The notes: generated by a model not told the origin, from the letters alone. Shown: positions 52,213 through 63,786, counted from the stretch's first letter. The stretch is DNA of 64,000 nt from Buchnera aphidicola (Cavariella theobaldi) (GCF_964059165.1 NZ_OZ060413.1:372001-436000), one strand, 5' to 3'. Numbers and translations are program-made.

Positions 52213-53640
52213 TTATAATAAATTTATTATAGAAGATCTATAATTAATCGTCTTAAATACATTCGAATCATAAAACCATTCTAATTTTTTATGTAAATTA
52301 ACAACATTACCAACAATTAATAGAGAAGGATGCAGAGTTAGTTTAATCATTTTTTTCATTTCATCTAAGCGTCCAATAATAACTTTTTGATTAATAGTAG
52401 TACCTTGTCCTACAATAGCCACAGGAGTAGACTGTAAGCAGCCATGTAAAATAAGTTTTCTAGAAATATCCACCGCTTGTAAGCTACCCATATATATAAC
52501 TAAAGTATAAAAAGAATCACACAACATTGATAAATTTTTTTTAGTAAAATAAGCAATATTATGTCCAGTGATAAATATGACACCTTTAGCATATTTACGA
52601 TGTGTAAGAGGAATACCAGTATATGCTGAAATACCAATACCAGCAGTAATACCCGGTACAACTTGTATATTAATACCAGCTTGTTTTGCTGCTTCTAATT
52701 CTTCACCTCCGCGACCAAAAATAAAAGGATCACCACCTTTTAAACGCACTACTGTGTTACCTTTATGAGCTAAAGATATTAATAAATCGTTAATTTGACT
52801 TTGAGAAATAGTTTTTATACCAGCACTTTTCCCTACGCAAATACGCTTTGCATCACGACGAATTAAATCTAAAACATCTGTAGTAATTAAATAATCATAT
52901 AAAACAATATCAGCTTCTTGTAAAACTTGTAAACCACGTAATGTAAGCAGGCTGCTATCACCCGGACCAGCTCCTACTAAAATAATTTTCCCTGTTGATA
53001 GAGTAGAACCACTAATATACTTTCTAAAAGTATTAATAGCATTTTTAATTTTTCCACTAATAATTTGCTCAATAAAAACACTTTTAAATAGTTTTTCCCA
53101 AAAATGTCGTCTCTCTAAAGTACTAACAAAACGATTTTTAACTAATATTCTTAATTTACCCGCTATTTTTGCTACTGTACCTAATTTAATAGGAATTATA
53201 GATTCAATTTTTTCACGCAAAAATCGCAATAAAACCGGTGCAGTACCACCTGAAGAGATAGCTATCATAATGGGAGATCGATCAATGATAGATGGAAAAA
53301 TAAAAGAACATTTAGACTGATTATCCACGATATTTACAAATAAAAAAAGATCATTACATATTTGAAATATTCTTTTATTTAAATCCATATTATTTGTAGC
53401 GGCTATCACTAAAAAAACTTTTTTTAAATATACTGGATCAAATTCTTTGGCAATCCAAAAAATTTTTTTTTTCTGTAAAAGCATTTCTATTTCTGTATTA
53501 ACTTCTTGTGCAATAATTTGTACTTTTGCCCCAGCGCGTAACAATAATACAATTTTATTAAATGCTACAGATCCAGCGCCAACAACAAGCACATTCTTAT
53601 ATTTTAAATCTATAAAAATAGGAAGATAGTTCACATTCAC
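52213..53640 (-). CDS. cysG: siroheme synthase (multifunctional)
   Basis: Makes siroheme from uroporphyrinogen III: SAM methyltransferase, dehydrogenase and ferrochelatase in one chain. The 475 residues (457 in E. coli) have an N-terminal dehydrogenase/chelatase domain with VLVVGAGSVAFNK and PSIIDRSPIMIAISSGGTAP, and a C-terminal methyltransferase domain with VGAGPGDSSLLTLRG, VRLKGGDPFIFGRGGEEL and VPGITAGIG. The E. coli gene lies elsewhere on the chromosome; here it sits inside the sulfate cluster, upstream of cysD, supplying the cofactor of CysI. It is separated from cysH by 233 non-coding bases. Confidence 0.97.
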   Translation of the reverse strand: MNVNYLPIFIDLKYKNVLVVGAGSVAFNKIVLLLRAGAKVQIIAQEVNTEIEMLLQKKKIFWIAKEFDPVYLKKVFLVIAATNNMDLNKRIFQICNDLFLFVNIVDNQSKCSFIFPSIIDRSPIMIAISSGGTAPVLLRFLREKIESIIPIKLGTVAKIAGKLRILVKNRFVSTLERRHFWEKLFKSVFIEQIISGKIKNAINTFRKYISGSTLSTGKIILVGAGPGDSSLLTLRGLQVLQEADIVLYDYLITTDVLDLIRRDAKRICVGKSAGIKTISQSQINDLLISLAHKGNTVVRLKGGDPFIFGRGGEELEAAKQAGINIQVVPGITAGIGISAYTGIPLTHRKYAKGVIFITGHNIAYFTKKNLSMLCDSFYTLVIYMGSLQAVDISRKLILHGCLQSTPVAIVGQGTTINQKVIIGRLDEMKKMIKLTLHPSLLIVGNVVNLHKKLEWFYDSNVFKTINYRSSIINLL

Positions 53641-53873
53641 CTTAATTTAAGAAAAGAAAATATTTTTATATATATTATAAATTCCAAAAATTATAATATA
53701 AAAATACTTTATGTTTTTATATAAAAAAATTAATTTTAATCTTTATAAGATACCAAAGTACTACAAATTTTTTAGTATTAATGTGTTACAATTAATACTG
53801 TAAAAAATATTTTATATTATATATATTTTACTACTAAAAATTTTGTTTTCGCTAAATAAAATATTTTAATAAT

Positions 53874-54608
53874 TTAACTCTCGTGTAATCCACATTCACG
53901 TTTTAACCCAAAAAAACGAGTATCTTCTTCTAACATGCCTTTTTTATATTTTTTTGTTGTATGAATATCACCTATTGATCGATAACCCTCTTTCCATAAG
54001 GGATGATATTCTAAATTATTTTTTTTTAAATATTCGTCTACCTTCTTATTAGACCAATCTAAAATAGGTAAAATTTTAACAATATTTTTTTGAATAGAAA
54101 TATACTGTAATTTAGATCGGCTACTTGATTGGATACGACGTAATCCTGAAAACCATGTTCCTACTGATAGCTGATTAAAAGCTTCATTCATAGGTCTAAC
54201 CTTATTAATCATATTATATAAATTTATCCCGCGAACATCTTGTTTCCATAATTTTCCATATCTTGCCTCTTGCCATGCTGGAGATATATATGATCTGAAA
54301 ACTTTTAAATTTAACGTAAACTTCTTAGTTAACATATCAATAAAATGATATGTTTGAGGAAATAAATAACCAGTATCAATCAAGATAACAGGAATATCAG
54401 GTTTATACTGAACCATAAGATGTAACAAAACAGAAGATTGAATACCAAAACTAGATGACATAATCTGTACGTTAGGTAAATTTTTTAATGCCCAAATAAT
54501 ACGTTTTTCTGTAGAAAAATTTTTTAACATTAAATTAGTATTGTGTAAAATTATATTTTTTTCTTCATCTTGTAATAAATGAACATTCTGAAAATCACAT
54601 GTAGACAT
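53874..54608 (-). CDS. cysH: phosphoadenosine phosphosulfate reductase
   Basis: Reduces PAPS to sulfite with thioredoxin. Started at [13 protein letters not shown] it has 244 residues, the E. coli length; the ATG eight codons upstream would overlap cysI. Motifs [14 protein letters not shown] (substrate loop), [24 protein letters not shown] and the catalytic ECGLHES at the C terminus are all intact. Lacking the CC...CxxC pairs, it uses PAPS rather than APS, consistent with cysC. It follows cysI by seven bases. Confidence 0.97.
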   Translation of the reverse strand: MSTCDFQNVHLLQDEEKNIILHNTNLMLKNFSTEKRIIWALKNLPNVQIMSSSFGIQSSVLLHLMVQYKPDIPVILIDTGYLFPQTYHFIDMLTKKFTLNLKVFRSYISPAWQEARYGKLWKQDVRGINLYNMINKVRPMNEAFNQLSVGTWFSGLRRIQSSSRSKLQYISIQKNIVKILPILDWSNKKVDEYLKKNNLEYHPLWKEGYRSIGDIHTTKKYKKGMLEEDTRFFGLKRECGLHES

Positions 54609-54615
54609 TTTTCTA

Positions 54616-56334
54616 TCAACTCCAAAAATCATTTATTGGATTAATAATTTCTTTAACAATACCCTTGCGAATAACAAAATCTCCAAAATCTTCTTCTAGA
54701 ATTTCACTTTCGGACCACATTTTTACAATATTCTCTAAATCAATTAATATCTCTTTTTCATTAAGATTTTCTTTATAAATCTTTGCAATACGATTACCAA
54801 TTCTATTTCCACCTAGATATAAATTATATTTTCCAAGCGATTTTCCAATTAATCCTATCTCTGCTAATAACGATCGTCCACAACCATTAGGGCATCCTGA
54901 TACCCGAACAATAATAGATTTTTTTTCTAATCGGTGTTTTAGTAGTAAATCTTCTATTTTTTTTATAAAACATGATATCATTCGCTCAGCTTCCGCCATA
55001 GCCAATGGACAAGTTGGAAAAGAAACACACGCCATAGAATTTTTTCGGACATTACTAACATGTTTTATTAATCCATATTCTATAGCAATTTTTTCTATTT
55101 TATTTTTATCTCCAAGTGGAATTTCAGAAATTATTATGTTTTGATTAGCTGTCAGTCTAAAATTGCCTTTATGAACAGTAGCAATTTTTAATAATCCCGT
55201 TTTTAATAATTGATTTTTACTATCGCATATTCGTCCATTTTGAATAAAAATCGTTAAATTCCAATAATTATCAATTCCTTTTATCCAACCAAACCTATCC
55301 CCTCTATCAATAAAATGGTATGAATGAACTGATTGAAATAGTACATTCGCTCTTTTTTCTACTTCTTTCTTAAAAACATTTAAACCAAAATTATGTATCG
55401 TATATCGTGTTTTTGCATTTTTTCTGTTAACGCGATTCCCCCAATCACGCTGTGTTGTAACAATAGCTTTTGCAACAGATAAAGTATTTTTTGTTGAAAT
55501 ATAACCTAACTCTACAGCAGGAAAAGGCCAAGTCATATGATTTCCATGATCAATAGATAACCCTCCACCTACTAGAACATTAAAACCTATTAAGTGATTG
55601 TCTTTCACAATAGATATAAAATTCATGTCGTTAGCATATAAATCTACATCATTATATGGAGGAATAACAACAGTAGTTTTAAATTTTCTCGGTAAATAAC
55701 TCTTACCTAAAATAGGTTCTTTTTCTGTTTTTATTTCTGTGATTTTTTTATGATCTAACCAAATTTCTGCGTATGCCTTAGTTTTTGGTAATAAATATTC
55801 CGAAATTTTTTTTGCCCATTCATAAGATTCTTTATGAATTAAAGATTCCATAGGATTGGAAGTACAAAGTACATTTCTATTGACATCATTAGCAGTAGCT
55901 AAAGAATCTAAACCTATATCATGCAACATTTTATGTGCATTTTTTAAATCTTTTTTTAAAATCCCATGTAATTGAAAAGTCTGACGATTAGTGAGTCTAA
56001 TTGTTTTATATAGCGTATGATGAGTAGCAAAATCATCAATTTTTAACCATTTTTTTGCTTCAATGATCCCTCCAGGCATTCTGCAACGTAACATCATTGC
56101 ATGACGAGGCTCTAATTTTTGTTGATTTCTTTCCAAGCGCAAATCACGATCATCTTGTTGATACATACCATGAAATCGAATTAATGAAAAATTATCCCCA
56201 ATAAAGCCATTAGTCATCTCATTTTTTAAATCTTTACTAATAGTACCTCTTAGATAATTACTTTGAATCTTAATACGTTCTGCATCTGTAATTATTGCAT
56301 CTAAAGATATGTTGTCATTATCCTTTTTTTTCAT
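54616..56334 (-). CDS. cysI: sulfite reductase hemoprotein beta-component
   Basis: Six-electron reduction of sulfite to sulfide at a coupled siroheme and iron-sulfur centre. Started at MKKKDNDN it has 572 residues (570 in E. coli). The four cluster cysteines lie in CVSFPTC and CPNGC, and [11 protein letters not shown]-type [14 protein letters not shown] and [12 protein letters not shown] are conserved. Its ATG overlaps the cysJ stop (TAATG), indicating translational coupling. An ATG 11 codons earlier lies inside cysJ and is not preferred. Confidence 0.97.
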   Translation of the reverse strand: MKKKDNDNISLDAIITDAERIKIQSNYLRGTISKDLKNEMTNGFIGDNFSLIRFHGMYQQDDRDLRLERNQQKLEPRHAMMLRCRMPGGIIEAKKWLKIDDFATHHTLYKTIRLTNRQTFQLHGILKKDLKNAHKMLHDIGLDSLATANDVNRNVLCTSNPMESLIHKESYEWAKKISEYLLPKTKAYAEIWLDHKKITEIKTEKEPILGKSYLPRKFKTTVVIPPYNDVDLYANDMNFISIVKDNHLIGFNVLVGGGLSIDHGNHMTWPFPAVELGYISTKNTLSVAKAIVTTQRDWGNRVNRKNAKTRYTIHNFGLNVFKKEVEKRANVLFQSVHSYHFIDRGDRFGWIKGIDNYWNLTIFIQNGRICDSKNQLLKTGLLKIATVHKGNFRLTANQNIIISEIPLGDKNKIEKIAIEYGLIKHVSNVRKNSMACVSFPTCPLAMAEAERMISCFIKKIEDLLLKHRLEKKSIIVRVSGCPNGCGRSLLAEIGLIGKSLGKYNLYLGGNRIGNRIAKIYKENLNEKEILIDLENIVKMWSESEILEEDFGDFVIRKGIVKEIINPINDFWS

Positions 56335-58136
56335 TAATATACATCTCTTTGATAACGTCGATTGCAACGTAAATTATTTAAAAAATCACAAGCATGTTCC
56401 ATGTTCATACCACCATTTTCAATAATAATATTAATTAATGTTCTTTCAACATCTTTAGCCATCTTGGCAGCATTTCCACAAACATATATAAATGCTCCGT
56501 TTTGTATCCAATCCCATATATCTTTAGCATTGTCTCGTATTTTATCTTGAACATATATTTTATTTTTTTGATCTTGTGACCATGCAGCATTAAATTTTGT
56601 TAAAAGACCTTTCTTGATATATCTTTGCCATTCTACTTGATACAAAAAATCTTCAGTAAAACTAGGATTACCAAAAAAAATCCAATTTTTTCCTTTTGCA
56701 TTGTCAATATCCCTTTGCTGCATAAAAGCTCGAAATGGAGCAATGCCTGTACCAGGACCAATCATAATAATGGGAGCATTTTTATCTAAAGGTAAACGAA
56801 AGTTATTATTAGTTTCTATAAAGATTTTGATCTTATCATCTTCTTTTAAAAACTGTGATAAATAACCAGACGCACCTCCAAAATGTAATTGTCCATCAAA
56901 TAAATTTTTCACTACACCAACTGTAATATGAACTTCATTTTCTACATCATCTTGGGATGAAGAAATAGAATATAATCGTGGAGTTAAAGGACGTAAAAAA
57001 CTAATTAAATCTTCTGATGATATTTTGGCTGGATAATCACGAATCATATTTATCAAAGGAGTATTAATAACATATTCTTTTAATTTTTTATTATCACATA
57101 TAATGTTTTTTAAAAAATTATTACCAATGCAATCAGCATATGCTTTAACAATAGATTGAGTATTAATTGTTAACTCAAAATGATACTCTAATGCATTCAT
57201 AATAGTCATAGAATTATTATTAATAATAATTTTTTTTAAAGAATTTATAGATAACAATTGTAATATTTCTTTTACTAAATTTATATCATTTCTATACCAT
57301 ACACCTAAAGCATCACCTGGTTGATATGTAACATTTAGATGACTAAGATCAATCTCAATATGATGTACATCTTTATTGGAATAACGGCCAGTAATTTTTT
57401 GATTGGTTAATATAGGTGCTAATAGAGGATTATTTTTAGTGCAAATAGAAATTGATTCTTTACTATGTAGTTTATTATCTGACACTGTTTCGGTGTTAAC
57501 AGGCGATAATTTCATACTATTAACAATATGAAATAATTCTTTTGACCATTTGTTATAATAACTTTGATAATCTATATCAGCATCTATACGTTTGCATAAA
57601 CGAATTGCTCCTAATTCATTAAATCTTTTATCAAAATCTTTTCCTGCTTGACAAAACAAGTTATAAGATGTATCGCCTAATGCAAATATACTATAACGCA
57701 AACTAGGTAGTTTTGGAGCTTTTTTTGACATAATAAATTGATATAAAGACCACGCTTCTTCTGGAGGTTCACCCTCACCTTGCGTCGAAATAATTAAAAT
57801 TAATATTTTTGCATGAATAATTTTTTTAAAATTATAATCATAAGCACTTGATAAATTACTTTTAATTTTTTTTTTAGTAAAAAATTCATGAAGATTTTTT
57901 GCTAATAGCTTCGCATTACCAGTTTGTGAAGCAGAAACGATAGTAATAGCATTTCCTGTGTCTATCTTTTTAGAACCATTAGATATAATATTAGACGCTT
58001 GATTAGCTTTTTGCCATAAATATCCTGAAAGCCATGCTAGCTGAATATTAGAGCAGGTGCTAATAGTTTTTTTAAAATCATTTAGTTGACTTGCACTTAT
58101 TGGCAACGCATTATCAAATAGATTATTATTTTTCAT
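56334..58136 (-). CDS. cysJ: sulfite reductase flavoprotein alpha-component
   Basis: Delivers electrons from NADPH through FAD and FMN to CysI. The 600 residues (599 in E. coli) have an N-terminal flavodoxin domain (about 60-200) with [15 protein letters not shown] and [16 protein letters not shown], a linker, an FAD domain with RLYSISSS and [11 protein letters not shown], and an NADPH domain with [20 protein letters not shown] and the C-terminal [11 protein letters not shown]. First gene of cysJIH; the CysB/sulfate promoter of E. coli was not recognised upstream. Confidence 0.98.
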   Translation of the reverse strand: MKNNNLFDNALPISASQLNDFKKTISTCSNIQLAWLSGYLWQKANQASNIISNGSKKIDTGNAITIVSASQTGNAKLLAKNLHEFFTKKKIKSNLSSAYDYNFKKIIHAKILILIISTQGEGEPPEEAWSLYQFIMSKKAPKLPSLRYSIFALGDTSYNLFCQAGKDFDKRFNELGAIRLCKRIDADIDYQSYYNKWSKELFHIVNSMKLSPVNTETVSDNKLHSKESISICTKNNPLLAPILTNQKITGRYSNKDVHHIEIDLSHLNVTYQPGDALGVWYRNDINLVKEILQLLSINSLKKIIINNNSMTIMNALEYHFELTINTQSIVKAYADCIGNNFLKNIICDNKKLKEYVINTPLINMIRDYPAKISSEDLISFLRPLTPRLYSISSSQDDVENEVHITVGVVKNLFDGQLHFGGASGYLSQFLKEDDKIKIFIETNNNFRLPLDKNAPIIMIGPGTGIAPFRAFMQQRDIDNAKGKNWIFFGNPSFTEDFLYQVEWQRYIKKGLLTKFNAAWSQDQKNKIYVQDKIRDNAKDIWDWIQNGAFIYVCGNAAKMAKDVERTLINIIIENGGMNMEHACDFLNNLRCNRRYQRDVY

Positions 58137-58701
58137 AATACTAATAACTCATATTTTTCAATAGATTATCATTTATAAAATATTAGTTTTATCTATTTTA
58201 ATAAGCAAATAAATATTTATATTTTATGATATGATAAAATTTTTACGTAGAATCCTATAAAAAATTATTTTAATAAACATTAAATTTTGGTTTAAAAAAA
58301 TACTTGAAATAAAATAATATGTTCTTTTATGGTTAATTATTTAAAGAATTTTTATACAAAAGTTTCAAAAAATTTTTAAATAAAAATATATTTGTATTTT
58401 ATACATAATAATATGTAATTCCTAAAGATTATATTATAGAATTAGCATTTTTAAAATATATAGTAATTTTCATAAAAACAAAAAAATTTCTAATAGAATG
58501 TTATAGTGGTATTTTTGAAAAAAATGTTTTTTATTTTAAATAAAACAAGAATTAAATTCGCATGTTATTAAGTATGAAATTTTAATACATATATATAAAT
58601 ATATTTCATTTTTCATGTTTAATAGTGATAAAAATACATAAAATATATAAAAAATAAAAAATAATATTTATATTATGACACAATTAAAAATCAGGTGAAA
58701 G
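58137..58701. other. divergent cysJ/dsbA intergenic region, 565 bases
   Basis: Holds the cysJIH and dsbA promoters. A ribosome binding site AGGTG precedes dsbA. The length exceeds what two promoters need, and E. coli queD or other genes may have decayed here, but I could not recognise any protein fragment. Confidence 0.45.
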
Positions 58702-59328
58702 ATGAAAAAAATATTAATGATATTATTCAGCATTATTTTATCGTGGAATACTTATGCTAATAATTTTACTAATGGTAAAGAATATTATATATTAAGCCAA
58801 CCAGTATTACACGTTCCTAAAATAATAGATTGCTTTTCATTTTTTTGTCCATACTGTTATGAATTTGAACAAAAGCATCATATAAGACATTTTATCAACC
58901 AGGTCAAGGATAAAAATATAATATTTCACTCTTATCATGTGAATTTTTTCGGTGGAAAACTAAGCACTTTATTAACAAAAGCTTGGATAATGGCTAAATA
59001 TCTTAGATTAGAAGAAAAAATAATGATTCCGTTTTTTAAAGCTGTTCAAGAAACACATACAATTAAAAATGAAGATAGTATTCGAGCGTTATTTATAAAA
59101 GAAACTAATATTAGTGTTAATCAATATAATAAATTATGGAATAGCTCCATTATTAATACATTAGTGCAAAAACAAGAAAAATACATCAATAAAATTCCAC
59201 TGGATCATGTTCCAGCAGTTATCATACAAGGAAAATATATACTAGATTATTATTTGTTAGAAAAATCTTTTAAAGATGATTTTGTCACAAAATATATAAG
59301 TTTATTGAAATTTTTAAGTACAAAATAA
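58702..59328 (+). CDS. dsbA: periplasmic thiol:disulfide oxidase DsbA
   Basis: Introduces disulfide bonds into secreted proteins. The 208 residues match E. coli DsbA (208 with signal). An N-terminal signal peptide (KKILMILFSIILSW) is followed by the thioredoxin fold with CPYC at 49-52, where E. coli has CPHC, and the cis-proline loop DHVPAVII. An extra cysteine lies at residue 44. The change in the CxxC dipeptide would alter the redox potential. EndA, with its disulfides, is a possible substrate in this window. dsbB is not present here. Confidence 0.95.
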   Translation: MKKILMILFSIILSWNTYANNFTNGKEYYILSQPVLHVPKIIDCFSFFCPYCYEFEQKHHIRHFINQVKDKNIIFHSYHVNFFGGKLSTLLTKAWIMAKYLRLEEKIMIPFFKAVQETHTIKNEDSIRALFIKETNISVNQYNKLWNSSIINTLVQKQEKYINKIPLDHVPAVIIQGKYILDYYLLEKSFKDDFVTKYISLLKFLSTK

Positions 59329-59437
59329 ACATTTTTAATATTCAAAAAATATAAAATAAAATCTTGTTTATATTCTTTTAAATTATATCTTTTAAACTAA
59401 ATAATATTTCTATATCCAACATGTGTTTCATTAAAAT

Positions 59438-60316
59438 ATGCAGTATATTAAAAAAAATCCTATTATTATTATAGACGGAAGCTTGTATCTGTATCGTTCT
59501 TATTATGCATTTCCAGATTACATAAATACTTTAGGCGAACCATACGGTGCAATATATGGTATGTTACAAATGATCTATAATATTTTAAAAAAATACCATA
59601 ATATAAATAAAATGATTGTTGTTTTTGATGAATCAAAAAAAACATTTAGAAATGATCTCTTTAAAGACTATAAAAAAAATCGATCACGTATGCCAAATAC
59701 GTTAGCAATACAAATTCCACCGCTTTTAGAAATAATGAAAAAAATTGGCGTCAAAACCTTTTCTATTCCGGGGGTGGAGGCAGATGATATTATTGGAAGT
59801 TTAGCACACACATTAGAAAGTACAGGAGAAAATGTGCTAATTATTAGTAATGATAAAGACATGTTACAACTTGTTACAAAAAATATTTATATTTTTCAAA
59901 AAAATAAAAATCTTCTAATTAAACCAAATATTATCAAAGATATATATGGTATCAATCCAAAAGAATTTATTGATTTTCTAGCATTAATGGGAGATCCTTC
60001 GGATAATATTCCCGGTGTACCAAAAATAGGAAAAAAAACTGCATTATTCTTATTACATAATTTTTATAATTTAAAAAATATTTATAATAATATAGAAAAA
60101 ATATCTACGTTATCACTACGTAATTCCAAAAATATTTCAATAGAATTAAAAAAAAATAAAGATATGGCTTTTCTTTCATATCAACTAGCAAAAATAAAAC
60201 TTAATATAAATATAAATATTACTCTTCAGGATATGACAATAAAAAATTCTTATAAAAAAAATTTATTTTATTTTTTAAGGCTATGTAATTTTAATAAAAA
60301 TAAATTTTATTTATAA
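59438..60316 (+). CDS. polA: DNA polymerase I, 5'-3' exonuclease domain only
   Basis: Removes RNA primers and flaps. The 292 residues equal the N-terminal flap nuclease domain of E. coli Pol I: IIDGSLYLYRSYYAFP, VFDESKKTFRNDLFKDYK, PGVEADDIIGSLAHTLE, SNDKDMLQLV and DFLALMGDPSDNIPGVPKIGKKTA with the metal-binding acidic residues and helix-hairpin-helix. It ends at a clean stop, with no proofreading or polymerase domain following. Truncated polA is characteristic of Buchnera. The stop is 15 bases from convergent engB; the E. coli spf RNA that lies there is gone. Confidence 0.96.
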   Translation: MQYIKKNPIIIIDGSLYLYRSYYAFPDYINTLGEPYGAIYGMLQMIYNILKKYHNINKMIVVFDESKKTFRNDLFKDYKKNRSRMPNTLAIQIPPLLEIMKKIGVKTFSIPGVEADDIIGSLAHTLESTGENVLIISNDKDMLQLVTKNIYIFQKNKNLLIKPNIIKDIYGINPKEFIDFLALMGDPSDNIPGVPKIGKKTALFLLHNFYNLKNIYNNIEKISTLSLRNSKNISIELKKNKDMAFLSYQLAKIKLNININITLQDMTIKNSYKKNLFYFLRLCNFNKNKFYL

Positions 60317-60331
60317 AATATTTTAAAATTT

Positions 60332-60937
60332 CTATAAAAAAGAATTATGCCATAAATTCAATGTATTTTTTAATATATTGATACCTGTTTTACGAATGGA
60401 TGAAAACAGTACTACAGGGATATCATGTATAAAATTATTTAATTCATTTTGTACTATTTTAAATTGATGATTTTGCTGACTTAATGTCATTTTATCAGAT
60501 TTAGTTAAAAGAACTAAAAAAAAAATTTTTCTCTTTTTAACCAAATCTAATATTTTATAATCTAACTTTTTTAAAGGATATCTAATATCCATTAAAAGAA
60601 TAATACCTTTTAAAAAATCTCTTTTTTCTAAATAATGATATAATATTTTTTGCCATTTTAATTTTACTATTTCAGGAGCAGTAGCATAACCATATCCAGG
60701 TAAATCTACAATCCTAAATTCTGAATTGACTTGAAAAAAATTAATTAACTGAGTTCTTCCTGGCATTTTACTAAAACGTGCTAAATTTTTTTTATTTGTC
60801 AAAGCATTAATTGCACTAGATTTTCCAGAATTAGAATATCCGACAAATGCAATTTCAATTCCATCTTGAATATTTATATCGTTTATTTTTGAAAAACTAT
60901 TTAAAAAATATGTTTTATTATAATTTAGAACAAACAT
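60332..60937 (-). CDS. engB: ribosome biogenesis GTP-binding protein EngB (YihA/YsxC)
   Basis: Essential GTPase involved in 50S assembly and division. The 201 residues contain FVGYSNSGKSSAINALT (Walker A), PGRTQLINFFQV, VDLPGYGYA and LLTKSDKMT, and match E. coli EngB (210) along the G domain. It converges on polA, the E. coli arrangement. Confidence 0.95.
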   Translation of the reverse strand: MFVLNYNKTYFLNSFSKINDINIQDGIEIAFVGYSNSGKSSAINALTNKKNLARFSKMPGRTQLINFFQVNSEFRIVDLPGYGYATAPEIVKLKWQKILYHYLEKRDFLKGIILLMDIRYPLKKLDYKILDLVKKRKIFFLVLLTKSDKMTLSQQNHQFKIVQNELNNFIHDIPVVLFSSIRKTGINILKNTLNLWHNSFL

Positions 60938-61205
60938 AAAAAAGTCCTTATTATCAAAATTTCAGTAATAATATATACAAGAATATTTAATATTTATTAT
61001 TGGAACAAATAATTATAACATGTTTATCATATGTAAGATTTCTTTTAATAAGAGTCTATTTAAAAGAAATATTGAAAATGTTTATATAAATTAATATTTT
61101 ATTCTTATAGATACGATATCTCAAAAATTTTTTTAACTCACATCGTAAATGTAATAATACTTTTAAAAAATTTGCTCAATTTTCTCTATAAAGCAAGGAA
61201 ATACT

Positions 61206-63032
61206 ATGCATAAAAATATAAGAAATATTGCCATAATAGCACATGTTGATCACGGAAAAACAACTTTATTAGATCAATTGTTACAACAATCTGGCACTTT
61301 TCAAGCTCATGAAGAAAGAACTGAGCGTATTATGGATTCAAATGATCTAGAAAAAGAAAGAGGAATTACTATTTTATCAAAAAATACTTCCATCCAATGG
61401 GGAAAATATAAAATCAATATTGTTGATACTCCAGGACATGCAGATTTTGGTGGAGAAGTAGAGCGCGTAATGTCGATGGTAGATTCAGTATTATTAGTAG
61501 TAGATGCATTAGATGGTCCTATGCCTCAAACAAGATTTGTAACTAAAATAGCTTTTAAATATAATTTAAATCCTATTGTTGTTATCAATAAAATTGATAG
61601 AAAAAACTCTCGTCCTGATTGGGTAGTAGATCAAATATTTGATTTATTCGTCAATCTTAATGCTACAGATAAACAACTAGATTTCCCTATTATTTATACT
61701 TCTGCTATCCTTGGTGCATCAGGAACTGATTATCTAAAAACACAAGACAATATGGAGCCATTATATCATGCTATTATAAAATATGCCCCGCATCCTCCAG
61801 TAGATGTTAACGAAAAATTTCAAATGCAAATTTCACAACTAGATTATAATAATTATTTAGGTGTGATAGGTATAGGCCGTATTAAACAAGGTTATGTTAA
61901 ACCTAATGATACAGTTACTGTAATTGATCGTTTAGGACAACATAACAATGGAAAAATTAATAATGTATTAAGTTATGTTGGATTAAAAAGAATAGAAACA
62001 AAAATAGGATATGCCGGGGATATTATTGCTATCACTGGATTAAATAAACTGAATATTTCAGATACTATATGCCATCCTGAAAATTTAAAACCTCTTCCCG
62101 CGCTTATTGTTGATGAACCAACAGTAAACATGTTTTTTTCTGTAAATACTTCTCCTTTTTCTGGAAAAGAAGGAAAATATATTACATCTCGTCAAATTTT
62201 GGAAAGATTAAAAAAAGAAACTATACATAATATTGCTTTACAAATTAAGGAAACAAAAAATGCAAATATTTTTTCCGTTTCTGGGCGTGGAGAATTGCAT
62301 TTAGCAATATTAATTGAAAATATGCGCCGTGAAGGTTTTGAATTAGAAGTATCTCGTCCAAAAATAATTTTTAGAGAATCTAATAATATCATAGAAGAAC
62401 CTTTTGAAAATGTTATTTTAGATATTGAAGATCGACACCAAGGCAATGTAATGCAATTTATTGGCGAAAGACGAGGTGATTTAAAAAATATGACAATCGA
62501 TATCCAAAATAGAGTGCGTCTTGAATACATACTGTCAAGTCGCGCTTTAATTGGATTTCGCGCAGAATTTATGAGTATAACATCGGGCACGGGGCTATGC
62601 TACTCCTCTTTTAGTCATTATAACACATTACAAAAGAATGATATCGGACAAAGAAAGAATGGAGTATTAATTTCTAATGGAACAGGTATGACAGTTGGTT
62701 TTGCATTATTTAATTTACAAGAACGAGGTAAATTATTTATAGGGCATGGCACTCAAGTCTATGAGGGTCAAATCATTGGCATACATAATCGTGCTAACGA
62801 TTTAACAGTAAACTGTTTAACTGGAAAAAAACTAACTAATATGAGAGCTTCTGGAACAGATGAAGCTATCACATTAACTACTGCCATCAATTTAACATTA
62901 GAAGAATCTTTAAGTTTTATTAATGATGATGAATTAGTAGAAATTACTCCTCATTCAATACGTTTACGTAAAAGATATTTAACTGAAAGCATAAGAAAAA
63001 ATTCTTATAGAAAAAAAAATAATACAATATAA
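61206..63032 (+). CDS. typA: translational GTPase TypA/BipA
   Basis: Ribosome-binding GTPase that supports 50S assembly at low temperature. The 608 residues (607 in E. coli) include NIAIIAHVDHGKTTLLDQLL, DTPGHADFGGEVERVM and NKID, then barrel domains with GRGELHLAILIENMRREG and RHQGNVM-type DRHQGNVMQF and the C-terminal domain with LRKRYL. AAGGA precedes the ATG by six bases. Confidence 0.97.
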   Translation: MHKNIRNIAIIAHVDHGKTTLLDQLLQQSGTFQAHEERTERIMDSNDLEKERGITILSKNTSIQWGKYKINIVDTPGHADFGGEVERVMSMVDSVLLVVDALDGPMPQTRFVTKIAFKYNLNPIVVINKIDRKNSRPDWVVDQIFDLFVNLNATDKQLDFPIIYTSAILGASGTDYLKTQDNMEPLYHAIIKYAPHPPVDVNEKFQMQISQLDYNNYLGVIGIGRIKQGYVKPNDTVTVIDRLGQHNNGKINNVLSYVGLKRIETKIGYAGDIIAITGLNKLNISDTICHPENLKPLPALIVDEPTVNMFFSVNTSPFSGKEGKYITSRQILERLKKETIHNIALQIKETKNANIFSVSGRGELHLAILIENMRREGFELEVSRPKIIFRESNNIIEEPFENVILDIEDRHQGNVMQFIGERRGDLKNMTIDIQNRVRLEYILSSRALIGFRAEFMSITSGTGLCYSSFSHYNTLQKNDIGQRKNGVLISNGTGMTVGFALFNLQERGKLFIGHGTQVYEGQIIGIHNRANDLTVNCLTGKKLTNMRASGTDEAITLTTAINLTLEESLSFINDDELVEITPHSIRLRKRYLTESIRKNSYRKKNNTI

Positions 63033-63162
63033 AATTGTTTAGAGAACATTATATATTATATAATTCTATCTAAAAATAGAATTATATAAAAATATTCATG
63101 AACTTCTTATTCCTATAATATAGTTTCGTTTACACTTTAAAAAATTTTGTCCATTTATCATG

Positions 63163-63786
63163 TTATATTTTTAATAAATTTGAAATTAAAGCATGATATT
63201 TATTTTTTTGATAAGATAGTCTAAAATGTTCCGCAGAAATAATTTTTTTTAAATCATCAATCGCTTTTTTAAAATCGTCATTAATAATTAAATAATCATA
63301 TTCGATATAATGACGCATTTCTTCAATAGATTTTTCCATTCTTCTATGAATAACTACATCACTATCTTGCCCTCTTGATCTTAATCTTTTATACAATTCA
63401 TCTCTAGATGGAGGTAAAACAAAAATACTCTTTGATTCTGGTATTTTGTAACGAATTTGCTCGGCACCCTGCCAATCAATATCCAAAAATACATCAATTC
63501 CTGACATCATCATTTTTTCTATTAAATATCGAGATGTACCATAATAATGATTAAACACTTTTGCATACTCTAAAAAATGTTCATTTTTAATCATTTTTTG
63601 AAATTTTCTATGTGATATAAAATAATAATGTTTTCCATTATATTCTCCTGGGCGTATACTACGAGTAGTATGAGATATTGAAACTTGTATATTATGTAAA
63701 GATTTAGATTTTAATAATTCTTGAATTAAACTAGACTTTCCTGTACCACTAGGGGCGGAAATAATAAAAAGAATACCGTGGGCCAT
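63163..63786 (-). CDS. gmk: guanylate kinase
   Basis: Phosphorylates GMP to GDP. The 207 residues equal E. coli Gmk. The P-loop [16 protein letters not shown], the GMP-binding [19 protein letters not shown], and [13 protein letters not shown] are conserved, as is [20 protein letters not shown]. It converges on typA; E. coli rpoZ, normally downstream, is absent. Confidence 0.97.
   Translation of the reverse strand: MAHGILFIISAPSGTGKSSLIQELLKSKSLHNIQVSISHTTRSIRPGEYNGKHYYFISHRKFQKMIKNEHFLEYAKVFNHYYGTSRYLIEKMMMSGIDVFLDIDWQGAEQIRYKIPESKSIFVLPPSRDELYKRLRSRGQDSDVVIHRRMEKSIEEMRHYIEYDYLIINDDFKKAIDDLKKIISAEHFRLSYQKNKYHALISNLLKI

Noticed and set aside
60317-60331. Spot 42 RNA (spf) expected between polA and engB
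   Set aside because: Only 15 bases separate the two stop codons; there is no room for it.
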